Source: an uncultured Tateyamaria sp.
Lineage (GTDB): Bacteria; Pseudomonadota; Alphaproteobacteria; Rhodobacterales; Rhodobacteraceae
Direction: 5' to 3'
Length of the DNA: 64,000 nucleotides
NCBI GenBank assembly: GCA_905480645.1
Contig: CAJQRC010000026.1
Coordinates: forward strand, 1-64,000
In this document: in pieces, positions 23,469 through 32,637 of the stretch
How positions within the stretch are numbered: position 1 is the first letter of the stretch
Layout of the letters: the number at the start of each line of letters is the position of its first letter
Notes under the pieces: generated by a model
The model's database searches: none
Seen by the model: only the letters and a program-made list of their open reading frames with translations
Told to the model about the DNA's origin: nothing
Position numbers and translations under genes: made by a program

Positions 23469-24581
23469 TCAAATTCCTCCCGTTATTCGTTTGCGGATAC
23501 GTTCATTCGCAAACACTGCCGCAAGAAGGATCGCGCCAAGAAATACACGGAACCAAGCGCCGTCAATAGCTGGAATAAAAAATACTGCATTCGCTACAAG
23601 ACCCACTGTTATAGCACCAAAAACAACTCCAATGATGGAGCCAAATCCACCTGTCATCAAGGTCCCACCAACAACAGCGATGGCTATTGCAAACAACTCC
23701 ATTAGATTCCCCTTAGCCGCGTCAGAAGTATTAGTGTCAAAGACCTGACAAGCAGCAAACATCGTAGCGCAGAAAGCGGTGAACATAAATAAAGTAACTT
23801 TAACCCGATTAACTGGTACCCCGTTCGCGCGTGCGGCCTCTTTATTATCACCTGTTGCGAAAATCCAATTCCCAAATTGAGTACGACTTAATATGAAATA
23901 CGCAACAGCAGAAATAATCAACCACCACAAGAAACGCGCATCGAACCCGTCCACCCATTGAGCGCCCTTACGGTTTAAATTACCTCCAAGCATAAACCAA
24001 AGGTCATAAAACCAACCAAAAACGTCACCACCAAGGAGATTAGCAAACCAACTTTCCTCCTTATAATCTGGAAGACCAGAGATCTGCGTAGACTTATTAA
24101 TCAATCGAAAGCTGACTTCCGTAACACCGCGCAAAAAGAACAGGAATGCGAGGGTCACAATGAAACTTGAAAGACCGGACCGCACCACCACTGTACCGAT
24201 AAGCCATCCAAATATTAAAGTCATTGCCAGTGTGAAAATAAAGGCCGTAAAGGGTGTTGCTTCACCCATACCAAAGGGCAATCCCCATTTCAGCATCATA
24301 GACATTGCCATACCGGCAAATCCAATCATGGAGCCTATGGAAAGGTCAAACTCACCAGCTATCATCAGCACTGCCGCACCAGTGGCGATTATCCCATATT
24401 GAGCGATAATTGCTATATTGTTTTTCAGCCCTAAAGCGTTGAACGATTTACCTTCAGACGCGAATGAGAGTGCCACGATAATAATCAACATTACCGTAAA
24501 CGACCCAATTTCAGGTCGCCTCAGTAATTTTTGGAGTGCAGTCTCCTGCTTCAGCCGTCCGGCCTCATTTTGGTCAGCCAT
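23469..24581 (-). CDS. Sugar ABC importer permease
   Basis: This 370-residue CUT2 permease has about ten hydrophobic segments and the family motif IAGEFDLSIGSMIGFAGM. It has an extra loop near residues 165-215 compared with RbsC. The gene lies one base from the ATPase gene and about 80 bases from the binding-protein gene. Confidence 0.85.
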   Translation of the reverse strand: MADQNEAGRLKQETALQKLLRRPEIGSFTVMLIIIVALSFASEGKSFNALGLKNNIAIIAQYGIIATGAAVLMIAGEFDLSIGSMIGFAGMAMSMMLKWGLPFGMGEATPFTAFIFTLAMTLIFGWLIGTVVVRSGLSSFIVTLAFLFFLRGVTEVSFRLINKSTQISGLPDYKEESWFANLLGGDVFGWFYDLWFMLGGNLNRKGAQWVDGFDARFLWWLIISAVAYFILSRTQFGNWIFATGDNKEAARANGVPVNRVKVTLFMFTAFCATMFAACQVFDTNTSDAAKGNLMELFAIAIAVVGGTLMTGGFGSIIGVVFGAITVGLVANAVFFIPAIDGAWFRVFLGAILLAAVFANERIRKRITGGI

Positions 24582-24663
24582 TTTGTGCCCCCTAGATCAT
24601 TTGTGGCAGTGCGAAGTCAAACAGGCGGAAATTACCGCCTGCTATCTTTTTTAGAGTTTGGTC

Positions 24664-25578
24664 TTAGCGGTCAATTCCAGCAAGTGCTGAAACGTTGGCT
24701 GCGTTTGACGCATCAACAAAACCAGGGCCTGACGGAATGTTTGCGCCAGGCAAAAGACCTGCATGGTTGTTATAAAGATGCAGAACAATTACCGGCATGT
24801 AACCCTGTAAGCGCTGCTGCTGGTCGATTGTGAAAGCAGCACGGCCATCTTGGATCATGTCCATAACACCTGGGCTAAGGTCAAAACAAGCCAAATGCAC
24901 ATCCGCTCCAACAGCTTCAATCGCTTTTGTAGCAGCTTCACAGACGTGTGGTCCAACAGCCAAAACGCCATTAATGGATTCATCAGCCTGAAGCGCAGCA
25001 GCAGTCCGAGTTTCGATCTGTGTAGGGTCATTTGACACATCGATCATGTTCAGATCACCACCAATACCATCGAAATAACCAGTACACCGGTCAACAAGCG
25101 CAGTATTGAATGACTCTTGGTTCAGGCATAAGCCATTAGTTACGCCCTCAGCAGCAGCACGCTGCCCAGCTTTTTCACCGGCAAGGCGCTCTGGTTGACC
25201 AACGTGCATTAGCGCGCCAAGCTCAGCAGATGATTCTAAACCAGAGTTGATTGTGATTACTGGCACGCCATCACTTACAGCAGCCTTAATTGCTGGGCCG
25301 AGCGCAGCAGCGTCTGGTAAGGACACAATGATTCCATCAGGCTGTGTTGCAGCAGCAGCTTCAATTAACTTTGCCATCGCAGCCATGTCGCCAGAAACAT
25401 CAAAGTTATACTCGAGCGTTGCACCCACATGCTTAGCGGCATCACGCCCACCTTTTTCAACAACCGGCCAAAATGGGTCTGTGCCCTGTGTGTGTGTAAT
25501 CATGACATAACGTTCTTCAGCCAGTGCTGCACCGGCTACGATTGTGGCTGCAACCGCCGCAAATAGTACTTTCTTCAT
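24664..25578 (-). CDS. Sugar ABC importer periplasmic binding protein
   Basis: This 304-residue CUT2 binding protein has a Sec signal (MKKVLFAAVAATIVAGAALA) and the sequence RYVMITHTQGTDPFWPVVEK, then DGIIVSLPDA. The ATG at 25578 is set by GGGAGGAAACC upstream; the longer frame is not supported. The ligand is probably a cyclitol or sugar, given iolD and iolE in the same operon. Confidence 0.88.
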   Translation of the reverse strand: MKKVLFAAVAATIVAGAALAEERYVMITHTQGTDPFWPVVEKGGRDAAKHVGATLEYNFDVSGDMAAMAKLIEAAAATQPDGIIVSLPDAAALGPAIKAAVSDGVPVITINSGLESSAELGALMHVGQPERLAGEKAGQRAAAEGVTNGLCLNQESFNTALVDRCTGYFDGIGGDLNMIDVSNDPTQIETRTAAALQADESINGVLAVGPHVCEAATKAIEAVGADVHLACFDLSPGVMDMIQDGRAAFTIDQQQRLQGYMPVIVLHLYNNHAGLLPGANIPSGPGFVDASNAANVSALAGIDR

Positions 25579-25625
25579 GGTTTCCTCCCATAGAGTGGTG
25601 TCCGGCGCACCATTAAAATCCGGAA

Positions 25626-25659
25626 GCCTTTTAAGGCCCATTTCCTCATCATTGAGGAA
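25626..25659. promoter_or_regulatory. Two short hairpins before the binding-protein gene
   Basis: GCCTT-TT-AAGGC (25626-25637) and TTCCTCA-TCAT-TGAGGAA (25642-25659) lie in the 120-base gap between the SDR gene and the binding-protein gene. They could stabilise or attenuate the mRNA, which would fit the usual excess of binding protein, or be operator sites. Confidence 0.4.
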
Positions 25660-25699
25660 TTCTGAGATATACAGGGCGTACCTGTTACTAATTTTTCTA

Positions 25700-26515
25700 T
25701 CAAGGCACCAACTTTGCAGTCGGCGTTGACGGTTGACTGTCACAACCACCCCAAACAGATTGATCAAAATGCACAACTGATCCAGTCAACATACCACTGT
25801 CTTTTGATGCCATCCATAAGACTGCCTTAGCAACTTCTTGCGGGTCCAGCAGTCGCCCAAATGGCAGCAGAGCTGCTTGATTATCGATAAAGTTTGGGTC
25901 ACCAGACTCAGCCTCTTGGATCTTACGCTCATGGTCAGAATTCATCCATCCAATGTCTAACTGATTGACGTGAATTCGGTTACGCATCAACGCATAGCCC
26001 GCATGTCGAGTCAACGTGGAAAGCGCACCTTTTGACGTTGCATAAGGCGCAAGAAAGGGTTGGCCAACTTGACTGGAAACTGATCCAATATTTACAATCC
26101 GTCCTTCGATCCCCTCGCGCTCCATTATCTTTACAGCATCCTGAATCAGAAAAAATGGCGCACGTGTATTTACTGCAATCATTTCGTCAAACAATTCTGG
26201 AGTGGTGTTTAACAGGTTACCGCGATCAGTAAAGCCTGCTGCATTAACAAGAATGTCAATACGTCCGAAAAGCTTATCTGTTTGCTTCATAATTCCACGG
26301 ACATCCGCCATTTCAGCTAAGTTGGCGGCTATCATATGTACCGGAACACTCGTGGCTTTGGTAATTTCACTCGCCTTCGCTTGCCCTTTTTTAAAATCCC
26401 TGCCAACTATCACGATACCGGCGGCCCCCGCCTCGGCAAATAGCCTTGCTACAGCAGCGCCTAGGCCCTGTGTTGCACCTGTGATGACAGCAATTTTACC
26501 CTCTATGCGGTTCAC
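25700..26515 (-). CDS. Short-chain dehydrogenase/reductase
   Basis: This 271-residue classical SDR has TGATQGLG in the nucleotide site (about 13-20), NAAG (about 91), and the catalytic Ser (SVSSQVGQPF) and YATSK. The start is a GTG overlapping the iolE stop. In the cyclitol operon it probably oxidises a polyol or inosose intermediate with NAD. The exact substrate is not readable. Confidence 0.85.
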   Translation of the reverse strand: MNRIEGKIAVITGATQGLGAAVARLFAEAGAAGIVIVGRDFKKGQAKASEITKATSVPVHMIAANLAEMADVRGIMKQTDKLFGRIDILVNAAGFTDRGNLLNTTPELFDEMIAVNTRAPFFLIQDAVKIMEREGIEGRIVNIGSVSSQVGQPFLAPYATSKGALSTLTRHAGYALMRNRIHVNQLDIGWMNSDHERKIQEAESGDPNFIDNQAALLPFGRLLDPQEVAKAVLWMASKDSGMLTGSVVHFDQSVWGGCDSQPSTPTAKLVP

Positions 26516-27408
26516 CCGATCACCTCATAACCAGCTAAATCCATCACACGCTTTAGCTCACGTCGTCCTTTTATAGCCATATCCAGAGGAGGATTGATGA
26601 TGGGATCTTGTTCAGCTTCGATGACAAACCAGCCCTCATATTGTTTAGAAGCTAGGGCTTTTACAATCATTTCAAAGTCGAGCGAACCATCGCCAGGCAC
26701 TGTGAACGCTCCTTTAATGACCGCATCAAGAAAACTATCATGAGTTCGGTCCAGCCCATCAAAAACCGATTTGCGAACATCTTTTGTATGAACGTGAGAT
26801 ATTCGTTTATGGTGATTTTCAATAACCCTGAGGTTATTTCCTCCCGCAAAAGCCATATGGCCGGTATCAAAAAGTAATGGTACGGACGAATGCTGCATAA
26901 AAGAATTCAACTCTATTTCAGTCTCAACCACGGCCCCCATGTGATGATGATAACTAAGCGGCATACCTTCGCCCGCACACCAATCTGAAAAATCTGAAAT
27001 CTTTCGCGCATACACAGCCATTTCAGCCTCATTCAACTTTGGTTTTTTTTCCAGTGGCGTGTTACGTTCTCCCTGAACAGACTTCGCAGTTTCGCCATAA
27101 ACAATGCAGGGAGCATTGGCTGATTTGAAAAATGCAAGTTGCTGTGCGATGCGCTCTTTTTCAAACTCGATATCATCAGTCAGAAGAAGACCCGAAAACC
27201 AACCACCACAAACAGACATACTGTGTTGACGCAGAATAGGGCCAAGTTCATCCATTTTCATCGGAAATCGCCTGCCGGTTTCCATACCCGTTAGACCTGC
27301 CACGGACGCTTGGCGCAAACACTCATCAAGACTTACATCGTCAGAAAGCTCAGCTAAATCATCATTCCACCAAGCAATGGGCGCAATTCCAAGTTGAGCT
27401 TTCAGCAT
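26512..27408 (-). CDS. iolE: Myo-inosose-2 dehydratase (IolE type)
   Basis: This 298-residue TIM-barrel protein of the AP-endonuclease-2/xylose-isomerase superfamily opens LGIAPIAWWNDDLAELSDD, the typical start of IolE, and continues with ETGRRFP, YHHHMGAVVET, LFDTGHMAFAGGN, HVHTKDVR and GDGSLDF. IolE removes water from scyllo-inosose. The ATG at 27408 is chosen because it matches the family start and lies five bases after iolD. It is co-operonic with iolD. Confidence 0.88.
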   Translation of the reverse strand: MLKAQLGIAPIAWWNDDLAELSDDVSLDECLRQASVAGLTGMETGRRFPMKMDELGPILRQHSMSVCGGWFSGLLLTDDIEFEKERIAQQLAFFKSANAPCIVYGETAKSVQGERNTPLEKKPKLNEAEMAVYARKISDFSDWCAGEGMPLSYHHHMGAVVETEIELNSFMQHSSVPLLFDTGHMAFAGGNNLRVIENHHKRISHVHTKDVRKSVFDGLDRTHDSFLDAVIKGAFTVPGDGSLDFEMIVKALASKQYEGWFVIEAEQDPIINPPLDMAIKGRRELKRVMDLAGYEVIG

Positions 27409-27412
27409 AAAT

Positions 27413-29272
27413 TTAAATTCCTCTTCGCTGTTTGCTACGAAACTTTTCCTGAACTTCTCGCGCGTCCCGGACACTCTTACGCTCGTTAACCTCAGGGACG
27501 CCGACATACCAGTCAGCACCGCCAGGCGTCCAAGAGTAAGCATCAGAATTAATGCTTATAACTGTCGTGCAGTCAGTAGTTTGCGCCCATTCCATCGCCA
27601 ACTTAAGATCATCAAGATTATCGCAATGACGGGCCTTAGCCCCCATTGACTCAGCGTGCTTGGCAAAATCAACATGCAGCGGGTTATTTTTGTTCAAGAC
27701 GCGTGAATCTTTAAGAAGATTATTGAAGCCAGGCACACCCATACCCGTTTGGAGACGGTTGATAACACCATAACCACCGTTATCACAGACCACGACAATC
27801 ATTTTATGTCCCGATAAAACAGACGAATAAATATCAGAATTCATAAGCATATATGAGCCATCACCAACCATAACAATTGGCACACCATCACCGCCTTTGG
27901 CCATCGCGTGTCCCCAGCCGCCAGCAATCTCATAACCCATGCAAGAAAAGCCAAATTCACAATCAAAAGTGTTCGGTGCTTTCACACGCCAGTTTTTTAC
28001 AGTCTCTCCTGGAAGTCCACCAGCGGCAGTAACCATCGTATCCTTCGCAGTAGCTGCGCTATTCACAACCGCAATAACCTGAGAATAGCTGGGAACGGCA
28101 ACATCAGTAGCCGCTTGTAAAGAATCCAACACGGCATTCCATTTAGCATACAGTTCCTGCGCCTCTTTCATCCGTTTAGAGTCACAAATCCAGTCGCCTA
28201 ATGCTGTATCAAGCTCCGCAAGACATTCTAACGCATCTCCAATTACAGGAAGAGAGCGGTGCTTCCGAGCATCAAAACGAGCCGTATTAACATTTATGAA
28301 TTGAGTTTCACGATTGAATGTCGTCCAAGATCCAGTCGTGAAATCTTGCAAGCGTGTGCCGACTGCCAGAATTACATCAGCGCCTTCTGCCATCTCCTTA
28401 GCTGCATCGGTTCCTTCGATCCCAAGCGGACCAACATAAGCTTCGTGATTGTGCATTACGGCCCCCTTGCCAGCAATCGTTTCAGCCATAGGAATACCGT
28501 GAACTTTTGCAAATTTAGCTAAAGCTGCCCCTGCTCCAGAGTAGCGCACACCTCCACCCGAAATAATTAACGGTTTTTTAGACGTTTTAAGAAGTGTTAT
28601 TGCTGCCTTAATCTGATCACGATCCGGGCGCGGGCGCGGTATCTTCCAAATATTTTCCTCAAAAAATTCAACAGGATAATCATAGGCAACTTCCTGTATG
28701 TCCTGTGGCAGACTAATGAAGGCTGGACCACAGTCCGCAGGGTCGAGCATAGTAGCCACCGCTTGTGGAAGAGACGAAATAATTTGAGCTGGGTGAACAA
28801 TTCGGTCCCAATATCTGGATACAGCCCGAAAACTGTCATTAACTGTGGTTGACGGTTCTCCAAAATGTTCAACTTGCTGCAATACCGGATCAGGAAGTCG
28901 GTTCACATAGGTGTCGCCGGACAAAAGTAAAACTGGTAGGCGATTCGCATGTGCCACCCCTGCGGCCGTGACCATATTAGTAGCACCAGGCCCAACTGAG
29001 GTTGTAGCAACCATTATTTGTCGACGAAGCTTCGCCTTACTAAAACCTATAGCAGCTAAAGCCATAGACTGTTCGTTTTGACCTCGCCAAGTTGGCAACA
29101 CATCTTGCACCTGCTCAAGCGCTTCAGAAATGCAAGTCACGTTACCATGACCAAAAATACCAAATACTCCAGCAAATAGCGGTACACGATCACCATCAAT
29201 TTCAGTGTATTGATTAATAAGAAAGCGCACCAGCGCCTGCCCCACCGTCAACCTGATTGTACCTTCGGTCAT
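27413..29272 (-). CDS. iolD: 3D-trihydroxycyclohexane-dione hydrolase (IolD)
   Basis: This 619-residue ThDP enzyme closely follows IolD: IRLTVGQALVRFLINQY, GVFGIFGHGNVTCISEALEQ, WRGQNEQSMALAAIGFSK, TSVGPGATNMVTAAGVAHAN and the ThDP site GDGSYMLMNSDIYSSVLSG with the DNGGYGVINRLQ end. IolD opens the inositol-derived ring to 5-deoxyglucuronate. It is the first gene of the leftward operon, right behind the shared palindrome. The next canonical steps (IolB, IolC) are not in the window. Confidence 0.92.
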   Translation of the reverse strand: MTEGTIRLTVGQALVRFLINQYTEIDGDRVPLFAGVFGIFGHGNVTCISEALEQVQDVLPTWRGQNEQSMALAAIGFSKAKLRRQIMVATTSVGPGATNMVTAAGVAHANRLPVLLLSGDTYVNRLPDPVLQQVEHFGEPSTTVNDSFRAVSRYWDRIVHPAQIISSLPQAVATMLDPADCGPAFISLPQDIQEVAYDYPVEFFEENIWKIPRPRPDRDQIKAAITLLKTSKKPLIISGGGVRYSGAGAALAKFAKVHGIPMAETIAGKGAVMHNHEAYVGPLGIEGTDAAKEMAEGADVILAVGTRLQDFTTGSWTTFNRETQFINVNTARFDARKHRSLPVIGDALECLAELDTALGDWICDSKRMKEAQELYAKWNAVLDSLQAATDVAVPSYSQVIAVVNSAATAKDTMVTAAGGLPGETVKNWRVKAPNTFDCEFGFSCMGYEIAGGWGHAMAKGGDGVPIVMVGDGSYMLMNSDIYSSVLSGHKMIVVVCDNGGYGVINRLQTGMGVPGFNNLLKDSRVLNKNNPLHVDFAKHAESMGAKARHCDNLDDLKLAMEWAQTTDCTTVISINSDAYSWTPGGADWYVGVPEVNERKSVRDAREVQEKFRSKQRRGI

Positions 29273-29334
29273 ACCGCCTGTTCCCTTTTAATAAGATTCT
29301 TGAGCGTTGAAGCAATGATTATTGACTTTTAAAT

Positions 29335-29360
29335 TTTTCTGCAACAATTATTGCAGAAAA
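29335..29360. promoter_or_regulatory. Palindromic operator between iolD and iolG-like genes
   Basis: TTTTCTGCAA-CAATTA-TTGCAGAAAA is a perfect 10-6-10 inverted repeat, 16 bases before the rightward ATG and about 63 bases before the leftward iolD start. It is placed to control both operons. The RpiR-family protein at 34752 is the obvious candidate binder. Confidence 0.7.
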
Positions 29361-29375
29361 GATAGAGGTATATTG

Positions 29376-30383
29376 ATGGTGAGAATTGCTGTCCTTGGTT
29401 GTGGTCGGATAGGGAGGATGCACGCAGCAAATATTGCAAACCACCCGACTGCTGAGCTTGCCACCATTTATGATATTCAAACAGCCGCAGCAAAAGACAT
29501 AGCTGAGAAATTAAATGCTTCAGTGGCAGATAGTGCCAAAGCGATTTTTATCGATCCAAGTATTGATGCAGTTCTAATCGCCACAGCCACTCCGACGCAT
29601 GCTGAATACATTGAGGCCGCTGTTAAAGCAGGAAAACCAGTACTCTGCGAAAAACCAATCGACCTGTCCTTGGAGCGTGTAAACTCTTGCATGAAAGCGA
29701 TTGCAGGTAGTTCTGTTCCCGTTCAGATAGGGTTTAACCGTCGATTTGATCCAGGCCATAAAGCAGCGCGCAATGCTGTGATAGCCGGTGAAATAGGTGA
29801 TTTACATCAAGTTATCATTACATCACGTGATCCCGGCATGCCCCACCGTAATTATTGGTTAGAAGCCGGAGGTATTTTTCGAGACATGGTGATACATGAT
29901 TTTGATCTTGCGCGGTTTATGCTCCGAGAAGAACCAATAGAGGTTTTTTCTATTGGAGGCCGTTTAATTGACCCAAATCTAATGGAAGAACTTCAAGATT
30001 ACGACTCAACCATGACCATTATGCGGACAGCCACAGGGCGCCAATGTCATATCAATACATCACGCGCCTCAAATTATGGATATGATCAACGGGTTGAACT
30101 CTTGGGTGACAAGGGAATGGTCCAAAGCCAAAACAAAAAACCTTATGAATTACGCAAATTTGGCAGTACTGCCGTCGAAAGTACAAGTCTATATCTGGAG
30201 TTTTTTATTGAACGATATAAAGAAGCTTTCAATGAAGAATTAAACGCATTTATTAACTCTGTTGAAAAAAACGAGCCCGTTCCAGTGAATTTCGAGGACG
30301 GGCGCCGCGCTCTAATTCTCGCTGAGGCAGCGATAAAGTCGGCTGTAGAGGGCCGTTTCATAAAAATAGACGAGGTGAACTAA
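29376..30383 (+). CDS. iolG: Inositol 2-dehydrogenase-like (IolG)
   Basis: This 335-residue Gfo/Idh/MocA oxidoreductase has the NAD motif VLGCGRIGRMHAANI, the CEKPID strand (catalytic Lys), and GGIFRDMVIHDFDLARFM with the catalytic Asp/His pair. Its features fit myo-inositol 2-dehydrogenases, the entry step of inositol catabolism, and IolD/IolE lie divergently. The ATG at 29376 follows AGAGGT. It opens the rightward operon and overlaps the next gene by one base. Confidence 0.8.
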   Translation: MVRIAVLGCGRIGRMHAANIANHPTAELATIYDIQTAAAKDIAEKLNASVADSAKAIFIDPSIDAVLIATATPTHAEYIEAAVKAGKPVLCEKPIDLSLERVNSCMKAIAGSSVPVQIGFNRRFDPGHKAARNAVIAGEIGDLHQVIITSRDPGMPHRNYWLEAGGIFRDMVIHDFDLARFMLREEPIEVFSIGGRLIDPNLMEELQDYDSTMTIMRTATGRQCHINTSRASNYGYDQRVELLGDKGMVQSQNKKPYELRKFGSTAVESTSLYLEFFIERYKEAFNEELNAFINSVEKNEPVPVNFEDGRRALILAEAAIKSAVEGRFIKIDEVN

Positions 30384-31816
30384 TGTATCGAGAATTCGGT
30401 CTTTTCATAGCAGGTAAGTGGGAATCAAGTACTGAGACATCAGCCACGGTCGTCAGCCCAGTTACAGAAAAAGTACTGGGAGATGTCGCAACTGCCACAA
30501 TTTCTGATACAAAACGTGCTATTGATGCCGCCGAACTGGCGCTTAAAAAACTGCGTGAAATGGGTGGTTACGCTCGCGCCGACGCTCTTCACAAGATTGC
30601 AGACGAAATGGCCAAATGCGCAAATAAAGCTGCGCGCATGATATCAACTGAAACTGGGAAGCCTTTAGTACAAGCGGAACGCGAATGGGCTCTGTCAATC
30701 GACCAATTCCGTTGGTATGCAGAAGAGGCGCGGCGCATATATGGCCGTGTAATAGAAAGCCGTGTTCCGAAAGGTCGTCTTGAGGTCACCAAAGAAGCCA
30801 TTGGAATCGTTGGTGCTTTTACTGCCTGGAACTTCCCAGCCGCTCTTCCTTCGCGCAAAATCGCTCCGGCCATCGCCGCGGGCTGTTCCGTCATCTTGCG
30901 GCCCTCCTCTCAGACCCCTGGCGTCGCAATGATTATAGTAAACTGCATTCGTACAGGCGCTCTACCAGATGGGGCCGTAAACCTAGTGATTGGTTCGACC
31001 ACGAATACTTATAATCCGATTATGTCAGATCCTCGTGTCCGTAAGGTTTCTCTAACTGGGTCCACACGTGTTGGCCAGCAGATGATCCGTGATGCAGCGG
31101 ATACAGTGAAGAAAGTATCAATGGAATTAGGGGGCAACGCACCCTGTATTATCTATGACGACGCAAATCTTGAAGCAGCACTAGACGCCTGTATCCCATC
31201 TAAATTTGGTAATGCGGGTCAAGTATGTGTGACGCCAGACAGATTTTTCGTGCACAATAGCCTGCATGACGAGTTTGTTTCGGAATTTGCAAAGCGTGCT
31301 GCAACTTTGATCCTTGGCGATGGACTAAACAATAATACAGAGATGGGACCGTTGATTAGTTCTGGTCGCATGGGCGAAGTGGATGCAATTGTTCAGGAAG
31401 CTATCAGCGCTGGCGCCAAATTAGAAGTTGGTGGTAAACCTGCAGCCCAGTTCAAAACAGGCCACTTTTATGAGCCCACTGTATTAAGCAGAGTTACTGA
31501 TGATATGCGCGTATTTAACCAAGAAAACTTCGGACCTGTTGCTGCAATCAGTAGTTTTTCCGAAGAAGATGAGGTGCTGGTGCGTGCGAATAACTCTTTT
31601 ATGGGTCTATCAGCTTACGCCTTTACGCGCAGCCCAGAGCGCGCACGCCGCACTATCGCAACACTTAAATCTGGAATGGTAGGGATTAATTCTTTTGCGC
31701 TGGCTGCATCAGAAGCGCCGTTCGGCGGCACCAATTACTCCGGCCTTGGTCGTGAAGGTGGCACTGAAGGTATCGAAGATTATCTCGATACAAAACTATC
31801 GCAAATTGTATTCTGA
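30383..31816 (+). CDS. NAD(P)-dependent semialdehyde dehydrogenase
   Basis: This 477-residue aldehyde dehydrogenase is of the succinate-semialdehyde type rather than the methylmalonate-semialdehyde (IolA) type. Visible are FTAWNFPAALPSRKIAPA, the catalytic Glu in MELGGNAP and the Cys in NAGQVCVTPDR (about 285), plus the C-terminal FGGTNYSGLGREGG. It probably oxidises the semialdehyde released by the neighbouring aldolase. Confidence 0.85.
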   Translation: MYREFGLFIAGKWESSTETSATVVSPVTEKVLGDVATATISDTKRAIDAAELALKKLREMGGYARADALHKIADEMAKCANKAARMISTETGKPLVQAEREWALSIDQFRWYAEEARRIYGRVIESRVPKGRLEVTKEAIGIVGAFTAWNFPAALPSRKIAPAIAAGCSVILRPSSQTPGVAMIIVNCIRTGALPDGAVNLVIGSTTNTYNPIMSDPRVRKVSLTGSTRVGQQMIRDAADTVKKVSMELGGNAPCIIYDDANLEAALDACIPSKFGNAGQVCVTPDRFFVHNSLHDEFVSEFAKRAATLILGDGLNNNTEMGPLISSGRMGEVDAIVQEAISAGAKLEVGGKPAAQFKTGHFYEPTVLSRVTDDMRVFNQENFGPVAAISSFSEEDEVLVRANNSFMGLSAYAFTRSPERARRTIATLKSGMVGINSFALAASEAPFGGTNYSGLGREGGTEGIEDYLDTKLSQIVF

Positions 31817-31827
31817 AAGGGCCTTCA

Positions 31828-32637
31828 ATGCAAAAGAACAAGCTGAAGAAACTCTGGGCTGCGGGCCAGCCTACAATGAACGGTTGGTGCTCCATAGGCA
31901 ACCCTTTCACAGCCGAGATTATGGCCGCTCAAGGTTATGACAGCTTGACGATAGATATTCAGCATGGTGCTCTTGATTATGGGGATGCTTTACCAATGCT
32001 GCAAGCGATGAAGGCCTCCGATGCAACTTTAATGGCGAGAGTGCCATGGCGCGACCCAAGCTATATTATGAAAGCGCTAGACGCTGGTGCAATGGGAATC
32101 ATTTGCCCTATGATTAACAATCGATCTGAAGCGGAGGAGTTTGTTTCATACATGCGTTATCCACCGCATGGACAACGTAGCTTTGGACCAACACGCGCTG
32201 CTGTAGCTATCCCGGGCTATAGTGTGGCAGCAAATGAAGAAGTGTTGGCGTTGGCAATGATCGAAACTGCTGATGGAGTAGAAAATCTTGATGAGATTGC
32301 GGCTACACCGGGTTTGGACGGAATTTACGTAGGTCCCGCAGATCTCACGCTAGGCACTCAGCACGGCCGCTTATCTCCTGGCTTTGATAGAACTGAACCT
32401 GAAATGATCGTTTTGATCAAACAGATTGCCCAGATATGTAAAACAAACAAAATTGTTGCCTGCCTGCATTGTGGAACACCGGAGTATGCCGCTGAATCAA
32501 TCGGATGGGGGTATCAGCTTACGACTGTCAGCGGTGATACACGTCTTCTAGCTAGTGCAGCTTCAAACTCTGTTGCTGAGTGGAGAAATTTGGTTAGCCG
32601 GAACAAACAAAGCAGTAATACCGAAGAGGTTTATTGA
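31828..32637 (+). CDS. HpcH/HpaI-family aldolase
   Basis: This 269-residue class II pyruvate aldolase has LTIDIQHGALDYGD, ARVPWRDPSYIMKALDAGAM, GIICPMINNRSEAEE, MIETADGVENLDEIA and YVGPADLTLG, the metal- and pyruvate-binding pattern of the HpcH/HpaI family. It would split a 4-hydroxy-2-oxo acid to pyruvate (or a homologue) and an aldehyde. Its place in an inositol-type operon is unusual. The substrate is inferred, not known. Confidence 0.85.
   Translation: MQKNKLKKLWAAGQPTMNGWCSIGNPFTAEIMAAQGYDSLTIDIQHGALDYGDALPMLQAMKASDATLMARVPWRDPSYIMKALDAGAMGIICPMINNRSEAEEFVSYMRYPPHGQRSFGPTRAAVAIPGYSVAANEEVLALAMIETADGVENLDEIAATPGLDGIYVGPADLTLGTQHGRLSPGFDRTEPEMIVLIKQIAQICKTNKIVACLHCGTPEYAAESIGWGYQLTTVSGDTRLLASAASNSVAEWRNLVSRNKQSSNTEEVY

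Noticed and set aside
30383-31816. Methylmalonate-semialdehyde dehydrogenase (IolA)
   Set aside because: The motifs and length fit the succinate-semialdehyde group better, so I did not use the iolA name despite the inositol context.
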